In this document: positions 49,237 to 60,700 of the stretch, in pieces | Layout of the letters: each line of letters starts with the position of its first letter | How positions within the stretch are numbered: position 1 is the first letter of the stretch | Assembly: GCA_041393535.1 (NCBI GenBank) | Contig: JAWKJY010000004.1 | Location: forward strand, 372,001 to 436,000 | From: JAWKJY01 sp041393535 | GTDB taxonomy: Bacteria > Actinomycetota > Thermoleophilia > Gaiellales > Gaiellaceae | Direction of reading: 5' to 3' | DNA: 64,000 bases | The notes under the pieces: generated by a model | What the model was told of the DNA's origin: nothing | What the model saw: only the letters and a program-made list of their open reading frames with translations | Database searches by the model: none | Made by a program: the position numbers and the translations under genes

Positions 49237-50553
49237 ATGCGCGCCCGGCTCGCCGCGGGGCTCGCCCTCGTCCTCGTCGCTGCCGCCCTCGTCGCGGCCG
49301 GGGCGGCGGACGCGACGCAGCGCTGGCCGGGCGGGACGATCGCCTACGTCAACGAGGCCGGCCACTGGCGCTGGTCGGTGGCCCGCGCCGTCGCCGAGTG
49401 GAACCGGCTCGGCCTGCCCGTGCGCTTCGTTCCCGCCCGCTCGCGCGACGAGGCGGAGCTCGTCATCTCCGAGGACCGCTCGCTGCCCGTACCGGGCCGC
49501 TCGACTGTCGGCTACTACCCGGGGTTCACGTCGCGCCTGTGGCTCGCGCCGCCCACGAGGTCGCCGGGCTCGCCGGGGATCGGCGACCGCTACACGATGG
49601 CGCGCGTGACGGCCCACGAGCTCGGGCACGTGCTCGGCCTGCACCACGTGGAGTCCTGCTCGCTCATGTACCACACGACCGACCTGCGGACGGGCACCGA
49701 GCTGACCTGCCCGCCGCCCGACCCCGGGCGCTGGCGCTGCCGCTTCTTCGAGCCCGGCGACCTGCGCCGGATCGGTCGGCTCTACTCCGTCCGGGTGCGC
49801 GCGCCCCGCGGCCCCGACGAGTGCGACCGCTGGGGCGTCCCCGATCCCGCGACGCGTGCCTCGGCGACGGCTCCGACCGCCGCCGCGGCGACGATCCGCT
49901 GGCGCAACCCGCGCTCCCAGGGGTTCGCCGCGGTCCTCGTCAACAGGCGAGCCGGCGCCTGTCCCACGAGCCCGACGGATCCGCTCGCGCGCGTCGTCGC
50001 CGAGCGCGGGTTCGGCCCGCTCGGCAGCCAGAGCGTGCCGCGGGCGGGCGCTCGGGACGAGGCGACCGACGGGACGCTCGACGAGGCGGGCGGCGGGCCC
50101 GGACGCTACTGCTACGCGGTCTGGGCCGGCGCCGCCAGCGGGCGCTTCGCCCGCCGTGCGGCGACCGCGCGGGTCGACGTGCCCGGCGCCCCGACGACGA
50201 CGGCGACGCTCCCGTCCGTCGGGGAGCTGCGGGCGCGGGTGACGCACCGCCGCGGCCTGCCGGTCGTGACGCTGACCTGGCGGGCCCCGTACGGGCTGGG
50301 CGTCGAGGGCCTGCTGGTCGCGCGCGCGCCGTCCTGTGAGGCGACGGGCGTCGTGTACACGCAGGAGCGCCTCGACGCGGGCTCGCCCGGCCAGCGCGGG
50401 CGCTTCGTCGACGACGTGGGCCGGTACGGCCCGAACGGGATCGTCTGCTACCAGGTGTGGACGGTCGGGGCGAACGGGCCGGCCCCGTGGCCGGCCACGG
50501 TGCGCGCGGCCGTCGTCCCGAAGCGCCCGCTCGTGCCGCCGCGCGGCCCCTAG
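49237..50553 (+). CDS. Secreted matrixin-like (M10) zinc metalloprotease
   Basis: A 438-residue secreted protein with an N-terminal signal (LAAGLALVLVAAALVAAG), a metzincin catalytic domain with HExxHxxGxxH at H127, E128, H131 and H137, and the Met-turn at M144 (SCSLMYH). Two cysteine-containing beta-rich modules follow, each with a CYxVW motif (CYAVW, CYQVW), resembling fibronectin-type folds. No propeptide cysteine switch is obvious. The ATG is 2 nt after the DedA stop. Its 3' end overlaps the convergent SRPBCC gene by 4 bp. Confidence 0.85.
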   Translation: MRARLAAGLALVLVAAALVAAGAADATQRWPGGTIAYVNEAGHWRWSVARAVAEWNRLGLPVRFVPARSRDEAELVISEDRSLPVPGRSTVGYYPGFTSRLWLAPPTRSPGSPGIGDRYTMARVTAHELGHVLGLHHVESCSLMYHTTDLRTGTELTCPPPDPGRWRCRFFEPGDLRRIGRLYSVRVRAPRGPDECDRWGVPDPATRASATAPTAAAATIRWRNPRSQGFAAVLVNRRAGACPTSPTDPLARVVAERGFGPLGSQSVPRAGARDEATDGTLDEAGGGPGRYCYAVWAGAASGRFARRAATARVDVPGAPTTTATLPSVGELRARVTHRRGLPVVTLTWRAPYGLGVEGLLVARAPSCEATGVVYTQERLDAGSPGQRGRFVDDVGRYGPNGIVCYQVWTVGANGPAPWPATVRAAVVPKRPLVPPRGP

Positions 50554-50984
50554 CCGACCGACAGCCGGCGACGCAGCCCGGTCATCGCCTCGGCGGCGAG
50601 CCGGTCGAGCGCCCGCTGTACGAGCGGCGAGGCGAGCCGCCAGAGCCCCTTCGTGGCGAGCGTCGTCTCGTACGTCACGGTCGCGCCGTCGCCCGCCGGC
50701 TCGACGTGGATCGCGTCAAGGATGTCGAAGCGGCCGGAGCGCGCCTCGAGCTCGATCGAGCGGGGCGGGTCGAGCCGCGTGACCGTGTAGCGGAGGGCCA
50801 GCGGCCCGCTGCCCATCCGCACGACGACGTCGAAGCTCGACCCGACGCGGAGCGTTCCGTCGTCCACGCGGACCGACGACTCGATCGACGGATCCCACTC
50901 GGAGACGCGCTCGAAGGCCGCCAGGTAGGCGAAGGTCTCCTCGGCGGAGCGGCTGGACGGGACGGTGTCGCGGAAGCGTGGCAT
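50550..50984 (-). CDS. SRPBCC (polyketide cyclase/START-like) family protein
   Basis: A 144-residue helix-grip protein: RFRDTVPSSRSAEETFAYLAAFERVSEWDP at the N-terminus and YETTLATKGLWRLASPLVQRALDRLAAEAM at the C-terminal helix are typical of actinobacterial polyketide_cyc2-type proteins. These bind hydrophobic ligands in a cavity; the ligand is unknown. ATG 50984 has a GAGGAG ribosome-binding site. It diverges from the DegT aminotransferase gene and converges on the metalloprotease gene. Confidence 0.87.
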   Translation of the reverse strand: MPRFRDTVPSSRSAEETFAYLAAFERVSEWDPSIESSVRVDDGTLRVGSSFDVVVRMGSGPLALRYTVTRLDPPRSIELEARSGRFDILDAIHVEPAGDGATVTYETTLATKGLWRLASPLVQRALDRLAAEAMTGLRRRLSVG

Positions 50985-51065
50985 CCACGGGCTCCTCGGG
51001 TCGTGGCCTGCGCCGGGAGCATTGCAGTCCGCTCCGTGGCTGGCGGCCGGTAGACTCAGGTGTTC

Positions 51066-52156
51066 GTGGGCATCCCCCTGGTCGACGTGAAGGCGCAGTA
51101 CGCGCCGCTCGTGCCGGAGCTCAAGGAGCGGCTCGCGGAGGTCGTCGAGTCGGGTCGTTTCATCCTCGGGCCGAACGTCGAGGCCTTCGAGGGCGAGTCG
51201 GCGGCCTACCTGGGCGTCCGCGACGCCATCGGCGTCGCCAACGGGACCGACGCGCTGGTGCTCGCGCTCGACGCGCTCGGCGTCGGGCCCGGCGACGAGG
51301 TGATCTGCCCGGCGTTCACCTTCTACGCGACCGCCGAGGCCGTGGGGCGGCGGGGCGCGACCCCCGTGTTCTGCGACATCGACCCGGTGACGCTGAACCT
51401 CGATCCCGACGACGTCGCGGCTCGCGTGACGCCGCGGACGAGGGCGATCGTCGCCGTCCACCTGTTCGGCCGACCGGCGCCGATCGACCGCCTGCCCGCG
51501 GGGATCCCCGTCGTCGAGGACACCGCGCAGGCCTTCGGCGCGACGCTCGACGGCCGTCGCGTCGGGTCGATGGGCGCGATCTCCACCTTCAGCTTCTTCC
51601 CGACGAAGAACCTCTTCGGGCTCGGCGACGGCGGCCTCGTGGCGACGAGCGACGAGGAGCTCGCCGGCCGCGTGCGCATGCTCCGCTTCCACGGCTCGCG
51701 CGACAAGGTCGTGTTCGAGCTGGTCGGCTACAACAGCCGGCTGGACGAGCTGCAGGCCGCCGCCCTGCGCATCTTCCTGCCCTGCCTGGACGGCTGGAAC
51801 GGCGCCCGGCGCGAGGCCGCGGCGCGCTACGCGCAGCTCGGGCTCGGCGACGTGGTCCAGCTGCCGGAGGACGACCCGGGGCACGTCTACCACCTCTTCG
51901 TCGTCCGCACGCCGGAGCGCGACCGCCTGCGCGAGGCCCTCGCCGCCGAGGGCATCGCCTCGGCGCCCTACTACGTGACGCCGCTCCACCTCCAGCCCGT
52001 CTTCGCGCACCTCGGCTACCGCGAGGGCAGCCTGCCGCAGACGGAGCGCGCCGCCCGCGAGAACCTCGGCCTGCCGATGTGGGCGGGGATCTCGCAGGAG
52101 CAGCAGGAGCGCGTCGCCGGCGTCGTCCGTGCCACGCTCGGAGCCGGCACCGGGAC

Positions 52157-52160
<4 letters not shown>
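51066..52160 (+). CDS. DegT/DnrJ/EryC1 family nucleotide-sugar aminotransferase
   Basis: A 364-residue PLP enzyme that aminates keto-sugar nucleotides for surface polysaccharide. It opens with IPLVDVKAQYAPLVPELKE; K181 in SFFPTKNLFGLGDGG binds PLP, and CPAFTFYATAEAV is conserved. TAGACT (51051-51056) ends 9 nt before GTG 51066 and only 3 nt before GTG 51060; 51066 also begins nearer the family start, so I prefer it. The stop overlaps the ATG of the CapD-like gene (ATGA). Confidence 0.92.
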
Positions 52161-54064
<1,904 letters not shown>

Positions 54065-54127
54065 TCCGGCACGGGCTCGCGACGGTTCCGTGACGGTCGC
54101 GGCCGACCGGTCGCCTAGGCTCAGGGC

Positions 54128-55999
54128 ATGGACCGGGAGCGGATCCTCGAGGGGCTGAACCCCGAGCAGCGCGAGGCGGCCGAGGCCGTCCGCGGCCCGG
54201 TCGTCATCCTCGCCGGGGCGGGCTCGGGCAAGACGACCACGATCACGCGGCGGATCGCGCTCCAGGTCGCCACGGGCACGTTCGCGCCGACGGAGATCCT
54301 CGCGGTCACCTTCACGGACAAGGCGGCCGGGGAGCTCCGCGAGCGGCTCGCGCGACTCGGCGTCGAGCGCGTCCCGGCCCGGACGTTCCACGCCGCCGCG
54401 CTCGCGCAGCTCCGCGCGCTCTCGGGCGACCCGCCGGGCGAGCTGCTCTCGTCGAAGGCGCTGATGCTGCGGCAGATCGCGAACGCCCTGCCCGGCGCGT
54501 ACCGCTTCCGCCCCGCCGGCGACCTGGCGACCGAGGTCGAGTGGGCGCGGAACCGGCGGATCCCGCCGCAGCGGTACCTGGACGAGCTCGGCGACCACGA
54601 GCCGCCGATCCCGCCCGACCTGATGCTGCGCGTGTACCGGGAGTACGAGCGACGCAAGGCCGAGCGCGGCCTCCTGGACTTCGAGGACCTGCTCGAGCGC
54701 ACGGTCCGCATGTACGACGAGGACGCGGGCGCGGTCGCGACGTTCCGCGGGCGCTACCGCGCCTTCACGGTCGACGAGTTCCAGGACGTGAACCTGCTCC
54801 AGCGGGAGCTCCTCGACCGCTGGCTCGGCGAGCGCGACGACGTCTGCGTCGTCGGCGACGACTACCAGTCGATCTACGGCTTCACCGGCGCCTCGCCCGC
54901 GCACCTGCTCGACATGCGGCGGCGCTACCCGCACGCGACGGTCGTCCGTCTCGAGCGGAACTACCGCTCCTCGCCCCAGGTGCTCGCGTTCGCCAACCGG
55001 CTCGTGCCTAAGCTCGGCGGGATCGAGAAGCGGCTGGCGCCCACGCGCCCGGACGGGCCGGAGCCGGAGCTCGTCCCGTGCGCGGGCGTGGAGGAGGAGG
55101 GCGCCTTCCTGGTCGGGTGGGCGAGGCGCCTCGCGGCCGAGGGCGTGCCGCTCGAGGAGGTGGCGATCCTCTATCGCACGAACGCCCGCTCGGAGGACGT
55201 CGAGGAGGCGCTCGCCTCGGCGGGCGTCCCGTACCAGGTGCGCGGGGGCGCCGTCCTCGCGCGCCCGGCGGCGCGGCGCGTCCGCGGGGGCCTCTCGCGC
55301 GAGCCCGACGCGCCGGCCGGGCCGCTCGTGCGCCGTCTGGCCGTCGCGGACGGCTGGACCGAGCAGGTGCCGGAGGGGGTCGGCGATCAGGAGGCGACGC
55401 GGCAGGCCGACCTGGCGCGCCTCGTCGCGCTCGCGGAGGGCTTCGAGGGCGACGCCGCCGGCTTCGCGACCGACCTGCGCGCCCGCTTCGGCGGCGAGGG
55501 CGCCGGCCGCGGCGTCCAGCTCCTGACCCTGCACCGCTCGAAGGGCCTCGAGTTCGACGCGGTCGCGATCGTCCGCGTCGAGGAGGGCGAGCTGCCGATC
55601 CGGCAGGCGAAGACGGAGGAGCTGATCGCCGAGGAGCGCCGGCTGCTCTACGTCGGGCTCACGCGCGCCAGGCGCCACCTCGCGCTCACGTGGCTCCAGT
55701 CGCGCAAGCCGAGCCGGTTCCTGAAGGACCTCGGGGTCGGCAGGGTCGCGGCCGCGGCGGCCTCGCGGCCGCTCGACGCCGAGGACGAGCCCGCGCTCGC
55801 CGCGCTGAAGGCCTGGCGTAAGGAGCGGGCGCGAGCCGACGGCGTGCCGGCCTACGTCGTCTTCCACGACCGGACGCTCGAGGAGATCGCCCGCCGTGCG
55901 CCGCGCGACCGGGCCGACCTGTCGACGATCTCGGGGATCGGCCCGGCGAAGCTCGAGCGCTACGCCGACGAGGTGCTCGCGGCGCTCGTCGGCGACTGA
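54128..55999 (+). CDS. UvrD/Rep-type DNA helicase with HRDC domain (UvrD2-like)
   Basis: A 623-residue superfamily 1A helicase. Q motif LNPEQREAAEAV, Walker A AGAGSGKTTT (residues 30-39), Walker B FTVDEFQDVNLLQ, motif IV ERNYRSSPQVL, motif V LLTLHRSKGLEFDAV and motif VI LLYVGLTRARRHL are present, and an HRDC domain (DLSTISGIGPAKLERYADE) ends the protein. The region between GGAVLARPAARR and motif V is only about 100 residues, so the 2B subdomain is much reduced. ATG 54128 is 6 nt after TAGGCT (54116-54121). A role in repair or replication-fork processing is expected. Confidence 0.92.
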   Translation: MDRERILEGLNPEQREAAEAVRGPVVILAGAGSGKTTTITRRIALQVATGTFAPTEILAVTFTDKAAGELRERLARLGVERVPARTFHAAALAQLRALSGDPPGELLSSKALMLRQIANALPGAYRFRPAGDLATEVEWARNRRIPPQRYLDELGDHEPPIPPDLMLRVYREYERRKAERGLLDFEDLLERTVRMYDEDAGAVATFRGRYRAFTVDEFQDVNLLQRELLDRWLGERDDVCVVGDDYQSIYGFTGASPAHLLDMRRRYPHATVVRLERNYRSSPQVLAFANRLVPKLGGIEKRLAPTRPDGPEPELVPCAGVEEEGAFLVGWARRLAAEGVPLEEVAILYRTNARSEDVEEALASAGVPYQVRGGAVLARPAARRVRGGLSREPDAPAGPLVRRLAVADGWTEQVPEGVGDQEATRQADLARLVALAEGFEGDAAGFATDLRARFGGEGAGRGVQLLTLHRSKGLEFDAVAIVRVEEGELPIRQAKTEELIAEERRLLYVGLTRARRHLALTWLQSRKPSRFLKDLGVGRVAAAAASRPLDAEDEPALAALKAWRKERARADGVPAYVVFHDRTLEEIARRAPRDRADLSTISGIGPAKLERYADEVLAALVGD

Positions 56000-56006
56000 C
56001 CGCGCG

Positions 56007-56876
56007 TCAGAGGTAGGGCGGCGGCTCGGGCAGCGCGGCGCCGCACGAGCAGGTCGCGCCGTCGCGCTCGCGGTCGGAGATCTCGCGGCACGACGGGCAG
56101 CGCTGGTGGAACGCGACCCGGACGGGCGCCCAGACGCTCGTCATGCCGCCCTCGGTCCAGTCCTCCGTGTACATCTTCCTCGCCGCGTCGCGGTGCAGCG
56201 GGTGGCGCATCGCCGCGGTCAGCTGCTCGACCGTCTCGAACGCGGAGAGGGTCGTCATTCGCCCGCCCACGGTGGCGCCCTGCCAGCCGATGAAGCCCTC
56301 CAGCTCCGGGAGCTGCGCTGCGAGCGGCCGCGAGAACGCCATCACCTCGGGGATGTCCGCCTCGCTCCGGATGATCAGCGACGTCACGCCGACCGCACCG
56401 GGCACCGTGGCCGTCCCGCGGACGGCGGCCGAGACGCCGAACGCGAACGGCCCGAGCGCCCGCGGCTGCGCGACGACGCTCAGGCCGAGCTGCTCGAGCA
56501 TCGTCTGGCGGTCGAAGTAGCCCTGCACGTGGCGGACGCGGTCGCCCTCGACCGTGACGACGTCCGCGCCGGGCAGGTCGACGGCGCGGCCGGTCGGCGG
56601 GTTGCCGCGCATCGGCCCCGTGTTCGTGCCGATCATCCGCCACTGCGCTGCGACCGTCCCGGGCCCGGCCTCGGCGTGGGAGACGACCTCGAAGCGCAGG
56701 TCGGGGAAGCCCTCGAAGAGGGCCGCGGCGTACTGCGCGAGGCCCTCGGGCGGAAGCCCGTCGGGGACGTTCGGGTCGGCGTAGCGGCCGTCCGGCTGGA
56801 GCGCGGCCGCGATCCCGGCGGGATCGTGCGCGTTCCAGGCGTCGAAGTACCGGTGCGCTGCGTCGAGGGCGCTCAT
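56007..56876 (-). CDS. SnoaL-like domain fused to monooxygenase-like and zinc-ribbon domains
   Basis: A 289-residue protein in three parts. Residues 1-125 are a SnoaL/ester-cyclase-like domain (AAHRYFDAWNAHDPAGIAAAL, ADVVTVEGDRVRHVQGYFD). Residues 150-255 resemble an antibiotic-biosynthesis-monooxygenase-type ferredoxin fold (MAFSRPLAAQLPELEGFIGW). A short C-terminal zinc ribbon follows (CPSC and CSC). The combination is unusual and the function unknown. ATG 56876 has a GAGGAG ribosome-binding site. It lies downstream of the DUF354 gene on the same strand and converges with the helicase gene. Confidence 0.72.
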   Translation of the reverse strand: MSALDAAHRYFDAWNAHDPAGIAAALQPDGRYADPNVPDGLPPEGLAQYAAALFEGFPDLRFEVVSHAEAGPGTVAAQWRMIGTNTGPMRGNPPTGRAVDLPGADVVTVEGDRVRHVQGYFDRQTMLEQLGLSVVAQPRALGPFAFGVSAAVRGTATVPGAVGVTSLIIRSEADIPEVMAFSRPLAAQLPELEGFIGWQGATVGGRMTTLSAFETVEQLTAAMRHPLHRDAARKMYTEDWTEGGMTSVWAPVRVAFHQRCPSCREISDRERDGATCSCGAALPEPPPYL

Positions 56877-56937
56877 GCTCGTCTCCTCGGGTCGGGGAAG
56901 TCGGATCCTGGCAGATCGCGCTGGCCGGCGGGGCGCC

Positions 56938-57954
56938 TCAGCCGCGTGCGAGGCCGTCGACGAGGAAGCCGAGCATGTCGGCCGGGTCGCGGCGCACGCG
57001 CGTCCCGTCGCCGGGCCGCTTCTCGAGCGACAGGGCGAGCGGGTCGGTGAGCGGGCGCAGGCGCCCCTCGCGGATCAGCATCTCGTCGACGCCGCCGAGC
57101 CGGCCCCCGTACGTCGTGTAGACGGGCACGCCGAGCGCGGCGGCCTCGCGGTTCATCGTGCCGCCGGCCGAGACGACGAGGTCGGCGAGGCCGATCAGGC
57201 TCTGCGCGTCGACGGCCCGGTCGGGGACGATCAGCGACGGCAGCGCGAGGCTGCGCACGTAGGCGCGCTGGTCCTCCGTGCGCGGCAGGACGACGGCGTG
57301 GACGTGCTCCTGCGTGCCGAGGTGCGCGAGCACCTGTGGGAAGAGCGGGTTCGAGCGGCGGTGGTAGAGCGAGACGTCCGGCGGCGTCCGCACGACGACG
57401 ACCACGCGGCTGCGGTCGACGCCGAGCCCGTCGAGCACGGCCGCGTCGGGCTCGAAGTCGGCGAGGTAGTACTCCTCCTTCAGGCCCGGGTAGCGGACGA
57501 GCTTCGGTGGCCGGACGCCGTAGGGGGCGAGGCGATCCGGGGGGATCGAGTCGGGCACGACGACGCGGGTGGCCGCGCGACAGCCGAGCTGGTGCTGGAA
57601 CGTCGCGAACTCGTAGTCGAACGTCGTCGCGCTCGGGACGCCCAGCCGCCGTGCGGAGATCGTCAGCTCGTGCGAGCCGTGCGCGAGCGCGAGGTCGAAG
57701 GGCCCGTTCGCGCGGGCCCAGCGGGCGAGCGCCGGCAGGCGGGAGGTGAGCGCGCGGAGCTTGCCGAGCCGGGAGCGCCCGCCGTGCCGTCCGAGCGGCT
57801 CGGCCTCGATCCCGTGCAGCTCGAGCAGCTGCAGCGTCTGCGCGTAGTCCCGGGTCGTGATCCGGATCTCGGCGCCGCGCGCCCGGAGCAGCGGCAGGAG
57901 CGGCCGGAAGACCAGGACGTGGGCCGGCGCGGTCATGTCGATCCAGACGCGCAT
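56938..57954 (-). CDS. DUF354 family (glycosyltransferase-like) protein
   Basis: A 338-residue DUF354 protein, a GT-B-like family common in archaea and found in bacterial surface glycan loci. Landmarks are MRVWIDMTAPAHVLVFRPLL at the N-terminus, DLALAHGSHELTISARRLG and ADLVVSAGGTMNREAAALGVPVYT. The family may bind nucleotide sugars. ATG 57954 lies 5 nt after the asparagine synthase stop, so the two are co-translated in the minus-strand polysaccharide unit. Confidence 0.88.
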   Translation of the reverse strand: MRVWIDMTAPAHVLVFRPLLPLLRARGAEIRITTRDYAQTLQLLELHGIEAEPLGRHGGRSRLGKLRALTSRLPALARWARANGPFDLALAHGSHELTISARRLGVPSATTFDYEFATFQHQLGCRAATRVVVPDSIPPDRLAPYGVRPPKLVRYPGLKEEYYLADFEPDAAVLDGLGVDRSRVVVVVRTPPDVSLYHRRSNPLFPQVLAHLGTQEHVHAVVLPRTEDQRAYVRSLALPSLIVPDRAVDAQSLIGLADLVVSAGGTMNREAAALGVPVYTTYGGRLGGVDEMLIREGRLRPLTDPLALSLEKRPGDGTRVRRDPADMLGFLVDGLARG

Positions 57955-57959
57955 CGGGC

Positions 57960-59834
57960 TCAGCGGGCTGCGTGGTCGGGGACGCGCACCCGACGATCGT
58001 GCCAGAGCGTGAAGGACAGCAGGCCCCAGAGCTGACGCGACAGGTCCTCGCGGCGCGAGACGTGGCGCTCGAGCACGGCCGTCACGGCCTCCGGCCGGAA
58101 GAACCCCTGGCGGGCGATCGTCTCGGGCGAGAGCACCTCGCGCGCGAACGGGAGCAGCTCGCCGCGCAGCCACGCCGCGGCCGGGATCGAGAAGCCACGC
58201 TTCGTCCCCTCGACGATCTCGCGCGGCACGAGCGGCGCGATCGCCCGCCGCAGCAGGCGCTTCTTCTCGAAGCCCCGCACCTTCGCCCCGGTCGGGAGCG
58301 CGAGCGCGAGCGACGCGACGACCGGGTCGAGGAACGGGACGCGCGCCTCGAGCGAGTGCGCCATGCTCATCCGGTCGGTCTTCACGAGCAGGTCGTCGAC
58401 GAGGTAGATCGCCCGGTCGACGTCCTGCAGCCGCGCGAGCTCCTCCGCCACCTGCGTCGTGGCGTAGCGCGCGCGGAGCACGTCGACCGGGTCGAGGGCG
58501 CCCTCGCGCCCCGGCGCCAGCAGGGCGGCGCGGGCCTCGGCGCCGAAGATCTCCTTCCAGGCGTGGTGGCGCTCGAGCGGGGGCAGGCCGAGGCCGCCGG
58601 CGAAGCGCTTCGCCTTGTAGTCGAGGCTGACGCGCCCCGAGGTGCTCGGCAGGGCAGCCGCGAGCCTGCGCGCGAGCGGCGCCGTCCAGGCGACGCGCGG
58701 GGCGAGCAGGTCGGCGACGTACGTGTAGTAGCCGCCGAAGAGCTCGTCGCCTCCCTCGCCGGAGAGCACCACCTTGACGTGCTCGCTCGCGAGCCGAGAG
58801 ACCAGGTAGGTCGGGAGCGCCGACGAGTCCGCGAACGGCTCGTCGAACGCGTCGACGATCGTCGGGAGGAGCTCGGCCGCGTCGGGGCGCAGCACGAGCT
58901 CGTGGTGCTCCGTGCCGTAGCGCCGCGCGACCAGCCGCGCCTGCTCGAGCTCGTCGAACGAGCGCTCCTCGAAGCCGATCGAGAACGTCATCAGCCGGGC
59001 GGGGCTCTCGCTGGCCGCGAGCGCCGCGAGCGCCGACGAGTCGATCCCGCCGGAGAGCAGGACGCCGACCGGGACGTCCGCGACGAGGTGCGCGCGCACC
59101 GAGTCGCGCAGGCGTGCGCGGAGCTCCTCGGCGAGCTCCTCCTCCGACTCGCGTCGGACCGCGTCGGCCCGGGCGGGCACGACGTTCGCGTACCGCTCGA
59201 CGCGCGGCTCGCCGCCCTCCTCCCAGACGAGCACGTGGCCGGGCGGCAGCTTCCGCGTCTCGCGGTAGATCGTGTACGGGGCCGGGATCGAGTTGAAGGC
59301 GAGGAAGCACGCGAGCGCGTCCAGGTCGACCTCGCCCTGTGGCAGCGCCTTCAGCTCCGAGGCGAACGACAGCTCGCCGCCCGCGAGCCGCCAGAACAGC
59401 GGCTTGATCCCGAAGCGGTCGCGCGCGAGGACGAGCCGCCGGGCGCGCGCGTCCCAGACCGCGACCGCGAACATCCCCCGCAGCGCCTCGGCGAAGCGCG
59501 GGCCGCGCTCCTCGTAGAGGTGGACGAGCACCTCCGTGTCCGAGTGGGTGCGGAAGGCGTGCCCCCGCCGCTCGAGCTCGGCGCGCAGCTCGCGGTAGTT
59601 GTAGATCTCGCCGTTCTGCACGACGTGGACCGACCCGTCCTCGCTGCCGATCGGCTGGTCGCCGCCCTCGAGGTCGATGATCGAGAGCCGCCGCATCGCC
59701 AGCCCGACGGGGCCGTCGACGAGCAGCCCCGCGCTGTCGGGGCCGCGGTGGACGAGCGTCCCGTTCATCGCGTCGAGGCGCTCCCGGTCGACCGGCCCCC
59801 CGTCGAGCCGCGCGACGCCGCAGATCCCGCACAC
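57960..59834 (-). CDS. asnB: Asparagine synthase (glutamine-hydrolysing), surface-glycan type
   Basis: A 624-residue two-domain enzyme. The GTG start gives an N-terminal CGICG with the essential C2 nucleophile of the class II glutaminase; VQNGEIYNYRELRAELE is conserved. The synthase domain has the PP-loop VLLSGGIDSSALAAL and LVKTDRMSMAHSLEARVPFLDP. In such loci these enzymes may amidate a sugar acid rather than make free asparagine (inference). It lies 6 nt after the sugar-phosphate transferase gene and 5 nt before DUF354. Confidence 0.95.
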   Translation of the reverse strand: MCGICGVARLDGGPVDRERLDAMNGTLVHRGPDSAGLLVDGPVGLAMRRLSIIDLEGGDQPIGSEDGSVHVVQNGEIYNYRELRAELERRGHAFRTHSDTEVLVHLYEERGPRFAEALRGMFAVAVWDARARRLVLARDRFGIKPLFWRLAGGELSFASELKALPQGEVDLDALACFLAFNSIPAPYTIYRETRKLPPGHVLVWEEGGEPRVERYANVVPARADAVRRESEEELAEELRARLRDSVRAHLVADVPVGVLLSGGIDSSALAALAASESPARLMTFSIGFEERSFDELEQARLVARRYGTEHHELVLRPDAAELLPTIVDAFDEPFADSSALPTYLVSRLASEHVKVVLSGEGGDELFGGYYTYVADLLAPRVAWTAPLARRLAAALPSTSGRVSLDYKAKRFAGGLGLPPLERHHAWKEIFGAEARAALLAPGREGALDPVDVLRARYATTQVAEELARLQDVDRAIYLVDDLLVKTDRMSMAHSLEARVPFLDPVVASLALALPTGAKVRGFEKKRLLRRAIAPLVPREIVEGTKRGFSIPAAAWLRGELLPFAREVLSPETIARQGFFRPEAVTAVLERHVSRREDLSRQLWGLLSFTLWHDRRVRVPDHAAR

Positions 59835-59840
59835 GGGCGG

Positions 59841-60581
59841 TCAGCCCCGCCGCGCGACGGAGACGAACCCGCGCAGCGACTGGCGCACGACGCGCCAGAA
59901 GGTCGCGACGACGACGCGCAGGTAGAGGCCGACCGACCGGTCGGCGACGTACTCCAGGTCGTGCGCGAGCTTCTCCGCCCAGGCCGGCTCGCGCCCCATC
60001 CGCGTCTGGGCGAAGCCGGTCAGGCCCGGGCGGACGACGAGCCGCTGCCAGAGGTTCGGGATCTCCTCGCAGAGGCCGTCGAAGATCGCGGGGCGGATCG
60101 GGCGCGGGCCGACGATGCTCATGTCGCCGCGGATGACGTTCCACAGCTGCGGCACCTCGTCGAGCTGGGTCGCACGCAGCCAGCGGCCGAGCCGCGTCAC
60201 CTCCGAGCCCGTCCGTCGATCCAGGTCGGCGCCCCAGTACGCCCCGAGCCGGACCTCGGCGTCGGGGACGAGCGTGCGGAACTTCGCCATCGTGAAGATC
60301 CGCCCGGCGCGCCCGACTCGCTGGCCGCGGTACAGCACGGGAGCGCCCGAGGAGAGCCGGATCGCGACCGCGATCACGAGGGCTGCCGGCCCGAAGACGA
60401 CAAGGCCCGCGCTCGCGATCGCGAGGTCGAGGAGGCGCAGCGCCACGTCGACGGGTCGACGCTCCACCCGCGCGGCGGCGAGCTGGGCGTACCGCTCGGC
60501 GAGCGACGGCACGGGAACCGGCGCGACGGCCATCGGCGCAGTGGCGGTCGGCGAGGCCTCGTCTTCGGGACAGGCGGACAT
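59841..60581 (-). CDS. Bacterial sugar-phosphate transferase (initiating glycosyl-1-phosphate transferase)
   Basis: A 246-residue PF02397-type enzyme that transfers a sugar-1-phosphate to undecaprenyl phosphate, starting assembly of a surface glycan. One membrane helix (LLDLAIASAGLVVFGPAALVIAVAI) is followed by the catalytic core: FTMAKFRTLVPDAE, RLGRWLRATQLDEVPQLWNVIRGD and MSIVGPRP. ATG 60581 starts the minus-strand unit; a possible -10 (TAGGAT, 60601-60596) would give a leader of a few bases. The DegT/CapD pair at 51066-54064 probably feeds the same pathway. Confidence 0.94.
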   Translation of the reverse strand: MSACPEDEASPTATAPMAVAPVPVPSLAERYAQLAAARVERRPVDVALRLLDLAIASAGLVVFGPAALVIAVAIRLSSGAPVLYRGQRVGRAGRIFTMAKFRTLVPDAEVRLGAYWGADLDRRTGSEVTRLGRWLRATQLDEVPQLWNVIRGDMSIVGPRPIRPAIFDGLCEEIPNLWQRLVVRPGLTGFAQTRMGREPAWAEKLAHDLEYVADRSVGLYLRVVVATFWRVVRQSLRGFVSVARRG

Positions 60582-60700
60582 CGGAGCGTCAGGGAATCCT
60601 AGGCTCCCGGTCAGCCGGCGGGGAGATCGGGGTTTCCCCGAAGCGGCCTGCGGCCGCCTGCGGTTCCGGCAGCCCGGGTGGCGTCCCCATACTGTGGCCC

